From: an uncultured Gammaproteobacteria bacterium
GTDB taxonomy: Bacteria > Pseudomonadota > Gammaproteobacteria > UBA4575
Length of the DNA stretch: 64,000 nucleotides
Reading direction: 5' to 3'
NCBI GenBank assembly: GCA_951812785.1
Contig: OX638335.1
Location: 1,081,501 to 1,145,500, forward strand
Made by a program: the position numbers and the translations under genes. This document shows positions 29,353-39,103 of the stretch, piece after piece (within the stretch, counting starts at the first letter, position 1; each line of letters begins with the position of its first letter). The notes under the pieces are model-generated. The model saw nothing but the letters and a program-made list of their open reading frames with translations. It searched no databases and was not told where the DNA came from.

Positions 29353-29358
29353 GCGGGC

Positions 29359-29984
29359 TTATTTTTCACCAGGTTTTGCTTTGCGTGAGCCTTGCATTAC
29401 TTCGACTAGCTTAATTGCCTCACCCTCCATGTCGACGACTAATCCATCCACTTTACGACGGAAGTAACGTACAAAGAAAATTGCAGGAATAGCAACTGAT
29501 ATTCCTGCTGCGGTGGTAATTAATGCTTTTGAAATGCCGTTGGCTAATTCTGCAGGGTCACCCACACCTACACTGGTAATAACGGCAAATACTTGAATCA
29601 TCCCCACAACCGTACCTAGTAATCCTAGCAATGGCGAGATTGCTGCAATAGTACCTAACGTAGTTAAGAATAACTGTAATTCATATGCGGTATGCCGACC
29701 TGTTTCTTCAATACTTTCGCGCATCACATCGCGCGTACTAAAGCGATTCATCAAGCCAGCCACTAATATCCTGCCCAATGGTGAACTGTCTCGAATATCA
29801 ATAACTTTTTCATCGCTAAGTTGATTGTTTTGATCCAGCTTCCATACTTTTGCAACCAAATTATCAGGAGCAACATGTTTTTTTGTAGGCTCCAGAACCT
29901 TTCTAGCACAATTGCCAAAGCTATCACTGAACAACCTAGGATAGGCATCATTAACCATCCGCCTGATTTGATAATCTCAAACAC
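29359..29984 (-). pseudogene. exbB: ExbB/TolQ-type proton channel protein, frameshifted at an A7 run
   Basis: The start at 29984 (MFEIIKSGGWLMMPILGCSVIALAIVLERFWSLQ) is the first membrane segment of ExbB. The coding strand then has seven A (29878-29884); eight would give LQKKHVAPDNLV and join the remaining 170 residues, which carry the two C-terminal membrane segments (AISPLLGLLGTVVGMIQVF and LITTAAGISVAIPAIFF). The rebuilt protein is about 208 residues, as expected. It is seven bases from exbD. One poly(A) base is the only defect visible. Confidence 0.87.
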
Positions 29985-29998
29985 TCTGTAGATATCCC

Positions 29999-32314
29999 TT
30001 ATTCTATTGAATCAGTTATTTCTTGTTGCGTGGAATGCCAATAACGTTTGTTATTTTGCCTATGCCCGGCCTGCATTTGCAGTCCGTCATTGGCATCAAA
30101 TAGAAATATCACTGCTCCTTGGCGTACCGTATCCACAAGTTGCGCTCCCATCTCCTCATAGCGCTGCGTAATAGTAGCATGAGGAAACCCATATCTGTTC
30201 CGATAACCCGCTGAGAAAACGACAGTTTGAGGACGAACCAGATCAACAAACCGATAATTCGAAGACGACTTGCTACCATGATGAGGAGCAATAATTATAT
30301 CGCTGGACAAATAATCACCATATTGGCTAATTAACCATTCTTCAGCTGTTTTTTCGATATCTCCAGTAAGTATAATACTGCCTGTAGTATGGTTAATTTG
30401 CAGTACACAAGATCGATTATTATCGTTAGATTGCCATTTTTTCGGTGGATGTAAAACTTTAAATTCTACGCCATCCCAGCGCCATTCATCACCAGCTCGA
30501 CACAAGCGCGTATTTTCAAAATCGTACAATTCTGGGCGGTTACTCACCATTAAATCAGTAATGACGCCTTGCGATATCAGCGAATGCATTCCCCCTGAGT
30601 GATCATTATCATTATGGCTAATAATGGCCAAATCCACCTTCGAGATAGCTCGTGATTTTAAGTATGGAAGCACCACAACATCACCTGTATTAAAACCTGA
30701 GGGTGAACGCACCCCCGCATCATAAATTAGAGAATAATTTTTAGTCTCGACCACCAATGCCAACCCTTGGCCAACATCAAGTACAGCAAGTCTCATCTGC
30801 CCTTGATTTAATTGCGGCTCTTTTATAAAGAATAAGCCTACTAACAGCACCCAAGCGAGATGACGTGCAGGCAACCCCTTAGATTGCACCAACATAAACA
30901 AACCTACTTCGTAAGCGACTACTCCTAGAATTTTAGGAGTGAATTCCAAGGAAGAATATTCAAACTCAGCAGATTGTTGCAAGCCCCACCACAACCAGGA
31001 GAACAACTGATCCAACATTATAAACATTGAATCACTCATCACTAAGTCGAATAAAAATAATATTTGTGTGACCAACAGCAATGGTAGCAATACAAAGCTT
31101 ACTAAGGGGATCGCAACTAAATTTACTAGCGGTGAAATAATCGAGGCTTGCGAAAAAAAAAGCAAACTAACAGGGAATAACGCGAAGCCCAAATAGAATT
31201 GCACCGCAATAATACGAAACAGCTTACTCTTACCTTGAGTACTGTTAATCACAATGAAAATAAACAACACGGCTAGAAATGACATCCAAAATCCTGCGTT
31301 TAAAACGGATAATGGATTAATAATTAACACTAGCAGCAGCGCAGACGACAACACAGGGATATTAATAACAGGTCTACGCAGCAATATTGCAAATAAGCCG
31401 ACAAGTACCATAATTAGCGCACGTTGAGTTGGCAAAGAGAACCCAGCCAAATATGCGTAAAATATTGCAATCACCATTGCAGACACTGCTGCTATAGATT
31501 GTGCAGGCACACGTTCACACACCCATGCATTGCAACGAGCTAATCGATTCAGTAGAAAAAACATCACCACACTTACAGCACTCAGGTGCAGGCCAGAGAT
31601 TGCTAACAAGTGTGATGTCCCTGTTTCACGCAGTACTTGCCATTGCGTTTGATCTATATCTTCACGTTCACCAAAGGTTAATGCTTGCATCAAGTTTGAA
31701 TGTTGGTAGCGTGGTGCCACCTGTTGAAAATGAGTTATCCATTGTTGTCGCAGACTCGGTTGCTCACTCTCAATTAAGTTTAGCTTATGACATTGCCCTG
31801 ATCGCACATATCCCTTCGCCCCAATTCCAGCAATAAACATGTTTTTCTCATAATCCATCCCTCCAGGATTTGAGTACCCCCAAATCTTCTTCAGACGCAC
31901 GACAAAATTACATTGTTGGCGAGGTTGGATTTCTTGCTTAGGCTGATACCAACTCAGCATGACCTTTTTAGGAATTTGAGAACTCAATTGGCGAATTGAG
32001 GCTTTATCCATATTAAAAATAAACTTAGAGAATTGAGGGCTCTCTGACTTCACTTCAGCTACAACGCCAGTGACTTGAATATCTTCCCCTTCTAATTGGT
32101 ATGATAGTTTTGGGTAAATAATGTGCGAAGAGAATAAAAATGCCCAACAGTAACCAAAAGATACAAAAAATAATGGAAAACTGAGTGGGTAACGCAATAA
32201 AAGCAAAAAACAAACAGGCACTAACAATAAACAATAATATGGAGGCAATATCCTAGAAGTCTGGAATAAGAGCACGCCCAACAAAAATGACAATGCGACT
32301 TTTGCCATGTTCAT
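29999..32314 (-). CDS. comEC: DNA internalisation-related competence protein ComEC/Rec2
   Basis: An intact 771-residue membrane protein for transport of single-stranded DNA. It has an N-terminal DUF4131 region (1-170), the competence domain with EREDIDQTQWQVLRETGTSHLLAISGLHLSAV (about 217-248) and many membrane segments, and a C-terminal metallo-beta-lactamase-like domain (about 505-740) with ISHNDNDHSGGMHSL and TGDIE. No other competence gene lies nearby. An intact gene of this length in a decaying region suggests it is still selected. Confidence 0.92.
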   Translation of the reverse strand: MNMAKVALSFLLGVLLFQTSRILPPYYCLLLVPVCFLLLLRYPLSFPLFFVSFGYCWAFLFSSHIIYPKLSYQLEGEDIQVTGVVAEVKSESPQFSKFIFNMDKASIRQLSSQIPKKVMLSWYQPKQEIQPRQQCNFVVRLKKIWGYSNPGGMDYEKNMFIAGIGAKGYVRSGQCHKLNLIESEQPSLRQQWITHFQQVAPRYQHSNLMQALTFGEREDIDQTQWQVLRETGTSHLLAISGLHLSAVSVVMFFLLNRLARCNAWVCERVPAQSIAAVSAMVIAIFYAYLAGFSLPTQRALIMVLVGLFAILLRRPVINIPVLSSALLLVLIINPLSVLNAGFWMSFLAVLFIFIVINSTQGKSKLFRIIAVQFYLGFALFPVSLLFFSQASIISPLVNLVAIPLVSFVLLPLLLVTQILFLFDLVMSDSMFIMLDQLFSWLWWGLQQSAEFEYSSLEFTPKILGVVAYEVGLFMLVQSKGLPARHLAWVLLVGLFFIKEPQLNQGQMRLAVLDVGQGLALVVETKNYSLIYDAGVRSPSGFNTGDVVVLPYLKSRAISKVDLAIISHNDNDHSGGMHSLISQGVITDLMVSNRPELYDFENTRLCRAGDEWRWDGVEFKVLHPPKKWQSNDNNRSCVLQINHTTGSIILTGDIEKTAEEWLISQYGDYLSSDIIIAPHHGSKSSSNYRFVDLVRPQTVVFSAGYRNRYGFPHATITQRYEEMGAQLVDTVRQGAVIFLFDANDGLQMQAGHRQNNKRYWHSTQQEITDSIE

Positions 32315-32364
32315 GTCATAATCATTGCGAAATATTCATACTGTTGCAGGCTGCCGTCATTATA

Positions 32365-32898
32365 ATGCCCAGAAAATTATTAAAAAGACTATTTCCAGAT
32401 CTAGACTCGATTAGAAACAATCAGTCACTAAAATTATTTGGACACGCCGGCAGAGAACCTAATCTCTGGCACCTCAACCGTTGTTCTGTTTCACGCGCCG
32501 TTGCCGTCGGTTTGTTTTGTGCGTTTGTACCAATACCTGGCCAAATGATCCTCGCCGCAGCGCTGGCTATTATATTGCGCGCCAATATCCCCATCTCGGC
32601 CATATTAGTTTGGGTATCTAACCCACTCACTATGCCTGCACTTTTTTATACGGCATATAAATTTGGAGTAATGTTATTAGACGTTCAATTACAACCTTTC
32701 CACTTTGAATTTAGCTTGAACTGGTTGTTTACTGAATTACAAGATCGATGGCAACCGTTCTTGGTAGGATGTTTGTGCAGTGGCGCACTAATGAGCGTAA
32801 TTGGCTACGGATTAATACAGGCCTATTGGCGTTGGTATGTATCTAAAGTATGGGCTAATCGTAAAAACTATAAGCGAACCAAGAAAATTAATTCTTAA
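32365..32898 (+). CDS. DUF2062 membrane protein
   Basis: A protein of 177 residues in the DUF2062 family. The ATG at 32365 gives the family start MPRKLLKRLFPD; an upstream frame would add 26 unrelated residues. It has the motif SVSRAVAVGLFCAFVPIPGQM (about 43-63) and SNPLTMPALFYTAYKFG (about 87-103), then two further membrane segments and a basic tail. Function unknown. Divergent from comEC. Confidence 0.87.
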   Translation: MPRKLLKRLFPDLDSIRNNQSLKLFGHAGREPNLWHLNRCSVSRAVAVGLFCAFVPIPGQMILAAALAIILRANIPISAILVWVSNPLTMPALFYTAYKFGVMLLDVQLQPFHFEFSLNWLFTELQDRWQPFLVGCLCSGALMSVIGYGLIQAYWRWYVSKVWANRKNYKRTKKINS

Positions 32899-32972
32899 TA
32901 ATTTTACGAGCTGCTTCTAATCCAGAAAGTTAATCACCTCTAACCAAATAGTGTCCCCCATGCAGACCCATC

Positions 32973-32992
32973 ATTCCCGCCTGCGCAGGAAC
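32973..32992. repeat. Degenerate ATTCCC-N8-GGGAAT repeat
   Basis: ATTCCC, eight bases (GCCTGCGC), then AGGAAC, a decayed right half of GGGAAT. It is related to the exact copy at 39018-39037 and to dRS3-type palindromes known from Neisseria and other proteobacteria. It lies in the short space between the DUF2062 gene and the GIY-YIG gene. Confidence 0.55.
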
Positions 32993-32997
32993 GATAA

Positions 32998-33240
32998 TTA
33001 AACAGCGAGTAATAACTTCTGATCTCTACTTAGCTGTTTAATTTGGTATTCACGGCTTAAGGCCAAGCCTTTCTCAGCAAACTCTTGTGTATAGATAATA
33101 CGAAAAGGTCCACGCCCTTTTGTGTATTTAGCACCTTGTCCAGCTTCATGTTGTTGAACACGGCGTTCTAGATTGTTGGTAATACCTGTATATAGCGTTT
33201 TATCTTGACACTCTAGAATGTAGACAACCCATGCATCCAT
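32998..33240 (-). CDS. GIY-YIG nuclease family protein (YhbQ-like)
   Basis: An 80-residue single-domain GIY-YIG protein (UPF0213/YhbQ group). The two halves of the motif are seen as VVYILECQDKTLYTGITNNLERR, with the catalytic Arg in LERRVQQHEAG and the later Glu of SREYQIKQLSR. Such proteins cut or process nucleic acids, role in cells not settled. It starts two bases after the lolD stop and may be read from the lolC-lolD message. Confidence 0.9.
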   Translation of the reverse strand: MDAWVVYILECQDKTLYTGITNNLERRVQQHEAGQGAKYTKGRGPFRIIYTQEFAEKGLALSREYQIKQLSRDQKLLLAV

Positions 33241-33242
33241 AA

Positions 33243-33932
33243 CTAAGACGTCGTTAGCACGCTATCTTTTAATTCGTAGACGATATCCATGGTTTCAGCT
33301 AATCCCATGTCATGAGTGACCATCACGATGGCAGTGTCTAATTCATTATTTAATTCCATCATAATATCTGACACTTGCGCGGCTGTTTTACTATCTAAAT
33401 TACCGGTTGGCTCATCCGCAAGAATAACTTTAGGTTGTGTAACCAATGCTCGTGCAATAGCGACACGTTGGCGTTCGCCACCAGATAATTCGCTTGGCTT
33501 ATGTTGAGTACGGTCTTTTAAACCTACTCGACCCAATATATCTTTAGCTTGTTGTTGAATTTTTTTCACCGATTCATTACGAACCATTAACGGCATCGCC
33601 ACATTTTCTAATGCAGTAAATTCTGGTAGCAGGTGATGAAACTGATAAATAAACCCTAAATGTTGATTGCGTAATTTTCCGCGCACATTATCCGCAAGAT
33701 TATTTAATTTATTCCCACATAATACAACTTCGCCTTGACTAGGTTTATCCAAACCCCCTAGTAATTGCAGTAAAGTACTTTTACCACTACCACTAGCACC
33801 AACTATTGCAATACGCTCACGTGCTTTTAACAAAAGGTTAACATCGTTAAGCACAGTGACATTAAGGTCCCCATCATGAAAACTCTTACTCAAAGCACTC
33901 ACTTCAATCACGTTATTTTCAATAACCCCCAT
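33243..33932 (-). CDS. lolD: Lipoprotein-releasing ABC transporter ATPase LolD
   Basis: The ATPase that drives lipoprotein release from the inner membrane. Walker A is [18 protein letters not shown], the signature [16 protein letters not shown], Walker [13 protein letters not shown] and the switch [11 protein letters not shown]. The region [24 protein letters not shown] is typical for LolD. The ATG at 33932 shares its A with the lolC stop (TAATG), so the pair is translationally coupled. Length 229 residues is normal. Confidence 0.94.
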   Translation of the reverse strand: MGVIENNVIEVSALSKSFHDGDLNVTVLNDVNLLLKARERIAIVGASGSGKSTLLQLLGGLDKPSQGEVVLCGNKLNNLADNVRGKLRNQHLGFIYQFHHLLPEFTALENVAMPLMVRNESVKKIQQQAKDILGRVGLKDRTQHKPSELSGGERQRVAIARALVTQPKVILADEPTGNLDSKTAAQVSDIMMELNNELDTAIVMVTHDMGLAETMDIVYELKDSVLTTS

Positions 33933-35179
33933 TATTCGTACCTCAATGCTTCTGCAGGCTCAGTCTTTGCTGCTTTACGTGCGGGATAAAGTGTTGCTAA
34001 CACCGTTAAGAAGAATGAAATACATGCCACGTATATAACATCGCCGGCACGCACTTCAGAAGGAAGATCACTAATGTAATACACACTAGGTGACAGTACT
34101 TTTAGATCAAGCAACTGCTCAACAAAAACAACAATTGTTTCCAAATTTAACGCTAATGCAAGCCCTCCAATAATCCCTAGCACAGTGCCAACAAAGCCAA
34201 TCAGACTGCCTTGAATAATAAAAATCCAAAGAATACTGCGTGAAGACACACCATAGGTACGCAATATAGCAATATCAGACTGTTTATCTGTCACCACCAT
34301 AATCAACATAGACACCACATTGAATGCCGCCACTGCCACGATTAAAGTCATAATAATAAACATCATGGTTTTTTCCATTTTCACTGCGCGGAAAAAGTTT
34401 TGGTGTCGTTTAGTCCAATCAGTCACCCATAACTTTCCTTCTAACTGTTGATTTAGTTTATGAGTCAATTCCGGCACTAAAAAGAGATTTGATAACTTTA
34501 AGCGCAGACCAGTGACTTTGTTGTCGAGCCGATATAAGCGTTTTGCATCTTCAATATGAATAATGGCAGTATTTCTATCGAATTGATTCATGCCTACTTC
34601 GTATATTCCCGCCACGGTAAATCTTCTTAATTTCGGCAGTATCCCTGCAGGGGTAACAGAAGCTTCCGGCGTGATCACGGTAATTTTATCACCCACTCTT
34701 GTGCCTAAAAATCTTGCTAATTCACTCCCGACAAGAATTTTAAATTTTCCTGGCTCAAGTACATCTAAACCATTATCGAGCATGAAATTACTTATTTCTG
34801 AAACATTACTTTCAAGCGCTGGATTGATTCCACTCAATAGCACGCCTGTCACCTGCGTACTTTTTACCACCATGGCTTGGCCTTCCACATAAGGTGCAGT
34901 GCCGACAATCTCATCGATATGACTAAGTGCAGACACAGCTTGTTGCCAGTTATTCAGCGTGCCATCTAATTCCAACACATTGGCATGTGCGGTCATGCGC
35001 AACATGCGATCACGTACTTCAGTTTGAAAACCATTCATAACCGATAGCACTGCAATAATCACAATTATTCCAAGCGCTATTCCTAACACTGACGTCAGTG
35101 AGATAAATGAGATGAAGTGATTGCGCCGCTCCGCTCGCAGGTAGCGCAAGCCGACAAATAATTCCAATGGTTTAAACAT
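33932..35179 (-). CDS. lolC: Lipoprotein-releasing permease LolC/LolE
   Basis: A 415-residue FtsX-type permease with one N-terminal membrane segment (about 25-50), a large periplasmic domain and three C-terminal segments (about 270-300, 318-345, 380-400). Key motifs are [30 protein letters not shown] at the start, and [13 protein letters not shown]. It works with LolD to hand lipoproteins to LolA. Only one permease gene is here, so the transporter may be a homodimer (LolF-like), as in many relatives. Confidence 0.92.
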   Translation of the reverse strand: MFKPLELFVGLRYLRAERRNHFISFISLTSVLGIALGIIVIIAVLSVMNGFQTEVRDRMLRMTAHANVLELDGTLNNWQQAVSALSHIDEIVGTAPYVEGQAMVVKSTQVTGVLLSGINPALESNVSEISNFMLDNGLDVLEPGKFKILVGSELARFLGTRVGDKITVITPEASVTPAGILPKLRRFTVAGIYEVGMNQFDRNTAIIHIEDAKRLYRLDNKVTGLRLKLSNLFLVPELTHKLNQQLEGKLWVTDWTKRHQNFFRAVKMEKTMMFIIMTLIVAVAAFNVVSMLIMVVTDKQSDIAILRTYGVSSRSILWIFIIQGSLIGFVGTVLGIIGGLALALNLETIVVFVEQLLDLKVLSPSVYYISDLPSEVRAGDVIYVACISFFLTVLATLYPARKAAKTEPAEALRYE

Positions 35180-35351
35180 AATTATTTACTTTAAAATTAG
35201 TATCTATTCTTTTGTTTTATATAAATTTATTGAATCATGAATAGCACGGGTATTCAAACCAAAATAAAGTTTTATTCGTTGTTGTCACTGGCCTGAAGAA
35301 ACCTTCGAATTACCCTTTTTCGCTTTTGATGCACAAGCTGATGTTATCAAG

Positions 35352-35561
35352 ATGCCTTCTAAATCACCTCAAGTTATTATCAGTGATTCAACCCCCGTAC
35401 GCGGAATGACCAAAAATCAGGTGGAATCTCGTTTTGGTTCGCCTATATCGATTAGCGGACCAACGGGTACGCCAGCAATTTACCGTTGGGACTACCCAAG
35501 TTATTCAGTATTCTTTGAGAATAACTACGTACTTCACTCGGTGATTACCTCAAGCAATTAA
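35352..35561 (+). CDS. Small exported-type hypothetical protein, 5' end probably damaged
   Basis: A 69-residue frame whose core (VRGMTKNQVESRFGSP, then GPTGTPAIYRWDYPSYSVFFENNYVLHSVI) resembles a small conserved gammaproteobacterial exported protein, structurally like BamE/SmpA-type folds. Relatives have a signal peptide. Upstream in frame reads EELPF-like EETFELPFFAFDAQADVIK without a start, and a hydrophobic KVLFVVVTGL lies in another frame at about 35266-35295, suggesting a frameshift in the signal peptide. Either a shortened cytoplasmic product or a pseudogene. Confidence 0.5.
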   Translation: MPSKSPQVIISDSTPVRGMTKNQVESRFGSPISISGPTGTPAIYRWDYPSYSVFFENNYVLHSVITSSN

Positions 35562-35628
35562 ATCATTGGGAATTTTTCACGCGACCATGAATAATAACTA
35601 AGCGATCTACTATAGTTGTAACCTAGCA

Positions 35629-36681
35629 GTGAATAATTATCACCCTTTTCCAGAGTGGCGCACACAAGGTGCCACAATTTTAGTATGGCCCCACCGTTAT
35701 TCGGACTGGACAAACATGCTCAACGAAGTCTCTGCTTGCTACCTGGAAATGACTCATACTATTTCTCAAGTACAAAACGTCATAATTATATACTTTAATC
35801 AAGAACATAAACTCCATATAAACAAGTTGTGCAATAAATATGGCTGCAATATGCAGCAAATCATTATGATCAAAGTTAAAACCAATGATACCTGGGTGCG
35901 CGACTTTGGACCTCAGCTATTACTTGACGAAAAAGAATATCAATACCTTGATTTAGAGTTTAATGCCTGGGGCGAGCAATACGTTTACCACCTAGATAAT
36001 TTATTTTCAGAAGCTTTATTTAAAGCAGCCGCTAGCAGGCAATGCCTATATCGTCGCACCCCCCTAATTATTGAAGGTGGCAACCTAGAATTCGATAGCA
36101 GTGCAACCTTGTTAACCAATATTGCTTGCATTAAGCGCAATATGAAGAAAGAGAACATTAACAATAATGAATTAATCGATTCGATTAAATATGAGTTATC
36201 GGTGAAGCGTGTTTTAACTGTTGATGTTCCCCCTTTGTCAGGCGATGACACAGGCGGACATATCGACACGCTTGCAAGATTTATTGACGACGATTCTATC
36301 ATTTATGCCGCTTGCCATGACTCAGATAACCCCAATTATTCATGCTTATTATTATTGCTAGCACAATTAAGAACGTTGACTACCAAGCAAGGAAATCCCT
36401 ATCGCTTAATTCCATTGCCACTACCCAAAAAATTAATCAAACTTGACAAAGATAAATTTGCTCCCGCTAGCTATGTTAACTTTGTGCTCATTAACCGTGG
36501 CATACTGATCCCTATGTATGATGATGAACACGATCAGTTAGCATTAGACATATTCACAAGCGCATATCCTGACAGGAAAATCATCGGTATTAACGCCATA
36601 CCTTTATTAAAACAATCTGGCAGCTTACATTGCGCTACATTACACGTTCCAGAAAACGTAATTAATTCGAGAATTCAGTAG
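35629..36681 (+). CDS. aguA: Agmatine deiminase
   Basis: It converts agmatine to N-carbamoylputrescine and ammonia. The 350-residue frame begins at GTG 35629. The N-terminal FPEWRTQGATILVWPHRYSDW, NDTWVRDFGPQ (about 86-96), EGGNLEFDS, the catalytic SGDDTGGHIDTLARF (about 204-218) and the nucleophile Cys335 in GSLHCATLHVP are all present. It ends one base before aguB, so the two steps of the pathway are joined in one operon. Confidence 0.95.
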   Translation: MNNYHPFPEWRTQGATILVWPHRYSDWTNMLNEVSACYLEMTHTISQVQNVIIIYFNQEHKLHINKLCNKYGCNMQQIIMIKVKTNDTWVRDFGPQLLLDEKEYQYLDLEFNAWGEQYVYHLDNLFSEALFKAAASRQCLYRRTPLIIEGGNLEFDSSATLLTNIACIKRNMKKENINNNELIDSIKYELSVKRVLTVDVPPLSGDDTGGHIDTLARFIDDDSIIYAACHDSDNPNYSCLLLLLAQLRTLTTKQGNPYRLIPLPLPKKLIKLDKDKFAPASYVNFVLINRGILIPMYDDEHDQLALDIFTSAYPDRKIIGINAIPLLKQSGSLHCATLHVPENVINSRIQ

Positions 36682-37557
36682 ATGAAAGTTGGCCTAGTAC
36701 AACATAGCAATTGCAATGACCCAAATAAAAATCTTAGCTACACGCTTAATCAAATCGATACACTTGCAAAACAAGGCGCACAACTGATTGTTTTGCAAGA
36801 GCTGCATGGCTTTTTATATTTTTGCCAAACAGAATCACAACAATATTTTGATCTTGCTGAATCTTTGGATGGTAATACAGTATCTGCTCTTGCCGCCTGT
36901 GCAAAGAAAAATAAAATAGTGATTGTAGGGTCAATTTTTGAAAAACGTGGAAACGGAATTTTTCATAACACAGCAATTGTTTTAGAACGCAATGGAGCAC
37001 TAGCAGGGCATTATCGCAAAATGCATATTCCTGATGACCCTGGCTATTATGAGAAATATTACTTCACGCCTGGTGATACAGGCTTTACACCAATTAAAAC
37101 CAGTGTCGGCACATTAGGCATTCTCATATGCTGGGATCAATGGTTTCCAGAATCTGCGCGCTTAATGGCTTTGGCTGGCGCAGATATATTAATTTTTCCT
37201 ACCGCTATTGGTTGGGATAACCGTGACAGCAGAGAAGAAAAACAACGTCAATTAGATGCCTGGATCACTATCCAACGCAGTCATTCTGTCGCCAACAATT
37301 TACCATCAATAAGCGTGAATCGAACTGGACATGAAAACGATCCTAGCAATCAAACTGACGGCATTAATTTTTGGGGAAATAGTTTTGTATGTGACGCACG
37401 AGGAAAAATAATTACTTCATGTTCTCATGACAGCAATGAAAGCATTATTGCCGAACTAGATATGACAGAGTCTGAACAACAAAGACTAGTCTGGCCTTAT
37501 TTTCGTGATCGGCGTATTGATGCTTATTCTAATATCACTAAGCGCTCAATCGATTAG
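36682..37557 (+). CDS. aguB: N-carbamoylputrescine amidase
   Basis: A nitrilase-superfamily enzyme that hydrolyses N-carbamoylputrescine to putrescine, CO2 and ammonia. The catalytic triad is Glu40 (VLQELHG), Lys113 (RKMHIPDDPG) and Cys150 (LICWDQWFPE). Length 291 is typical. It starts immediately after aguA. Its last 20 bases overlap the 3' end of the symporter remnant on the other strand. Confidence 0.95.
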   Translation: MKVGLVQHSNCNDPNKNLSYTLNQIDTLAKQGAQLIVLQELHGFLYFCQTESQQYFDLAESLDGNTVSALAACAKKNKIVIVGSIFEKRGNGIFHNTAIVLERNGALAGHYRKMHIPDDPGYYEKYYFTPGDTGFTPIKTSVGTLGILICWDQWFPESARLMALAGADILIFPTAIGWDNRDSREEKQRQLDAWITIQRSHSVANNLPSISVNRTGHENDPSNQTDGINFWGNSFVCDARGKIITSCSHDSNESIIAELDMTESEQQRLVWPYFRDRRIDAYSNITKRSID

Positions 37558-38905
37558 TTTTAATTCCCACCGAAAATGCAGCACATCCCATCGTCAATAC
37601 AAATACTGAGATGTATAACAATTTAGTATATTTATGAATATCACCTAGCCATGCAGTATGACCAGAGGTCTCCAAGAAATAAATAGTCGTACCAAGCATT
37701 GCAAATACAAATGACACCAACAAACTCCATACTGGCACATTGTTTTTGTTCGCGAATATAGAAAAGAAAACCACAGGCGCCAAGAATAACGATGTGGTAC
37801 CACTCACGGCTACTGCACCAAATAAATCTTTATTCCCCCAGAAAACACACAACACACCTAGCAACATAAATACCAACATTGCCAAGCGGCCATTAAGCAC
37901 ACTAGGAGAAATCAATTTCATATCCAACGCAATCAGTTTTGACGCACTCGACAAACTACTATCTAAAGTAGACATGGCAGAAAAAATCAACGCAAGTGAC
38001 AACAATAACATTGGCCACTCACCTAACATACGCAGTAACACTACGTTCATATCATCACCTTCTAAGGCATTAGCACCTGCAAAAACACCTAAGCTACCAA
38101 ATGCAATGATGCATACAATACTAATCCAAGCCGCATGCAAGAAACTTTTTTTAGTTGTATTGCGATCAGCCAAAAACCCACGATCCATCATCACAGGATC
38201 ATGCATTGGGTAACTCCATATTTGTAAAAATGCAACTAACAACAACACAGGACCCGGTTGACCTATTTCGAATGAAATAAACTGCAAATCTATTAATGAG
38301 AACTGACCACTATCAAAAACTGAGAGCATTAAAAGTAATAACACGACAATAAACATACTCATTTGAAATACATCGGTTTTCAAAGACGCATGTAAGCCTC
38401 CTAACATAGAATAAAGCAACACGACGGTCGAGAAACCAATAATGGCAATGCTATACATGTTTGAGCCAGCCACACCAAACAAGATACCCACCACTAACAG
38501 ATTAACGAACACTTCATTAATTAAATGAATAATAACAACAATGTTATAGCAGGAGACACCTATTCGGCCAAAGCATCAATATAAAAATGCATGCAAACTT
38601 TCAAAGCCTTGCTTAAAACGAATTCCATTAACAATTTTCCAACCAGTTAGAAATGACAAATAGTGCCCAGCGTAAGCCAGTTTTCCCCAAATACCATAGT
38701 AATAACCAAGAATGGCAGCATTCATTAAAGATCTGGCAAAAATCCAAGTCGTCACTTGAGAAAAAGTTAACGTCAACGCATTGGGTTGCTTACCATCAGG
38801 TGATAAACCCGAGAAAAATGAATGTTCGCTACAAGCCTTAGGCAACAAGACAATTGAAATAAGTGCAGTAATGCCGATAATAGCAAATAATAAATAGTCC
38901 ATCAT
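37538..38905 (-). pseudogene. Sodium:solute symporter, split by an in-frame TGA
   Basis: A membrane protein of about 455 codons in the SSS family. The N-terminal part (109 codons) has SGLSPDGKQPNALTLTFSQVTTWIFARS and LGYYYGIWG. It stops at TGA 38576-38578 but the same frame continues with FGRIGVSCYNIVVIIHLIN and then the other segments. Related sequences have Arg or a similar residue where TGA stands, so CGA to TGA is likely. Its place beside aguAB suggests an agmatine or polyamine importer; substrate not proven. Confidence 0.85.
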
Positions 38906-39017
38906 TCCTCTAAAGATTGATTAATCAATTAAATTAAGACCTCAGTTTTTATCGTCTCATTACAATTAAAAAATAATTTAATCTTTAACCATGAGCCACA
39001 GTCCGAGTTTCAGCTGG

Positions 39018-39037
39018 ATTCCCGCTTACGCGGGAAT
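39018..39037. repeat. Exact ATTCCC-N8-GGGAAT repeat (dRS3-like)
   Basis: ATTCCC, GCTTACGC, GGGAAT: a palindrome that matches the dRS3 pattern (ATTCCC-N8-GGGAAT). It lies between the symporter remnant and the tupA-like gene and forms a stable hairpin. A degenerate copy is at 32973-32992. Confidence 0.7.
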
Positions 39038-39103
39038 GATCATGATTGCAAAACTCATCATCCTCACACAGACAGAAACCCAGCAGCAACCAAAGCGTCA
39101 AAG

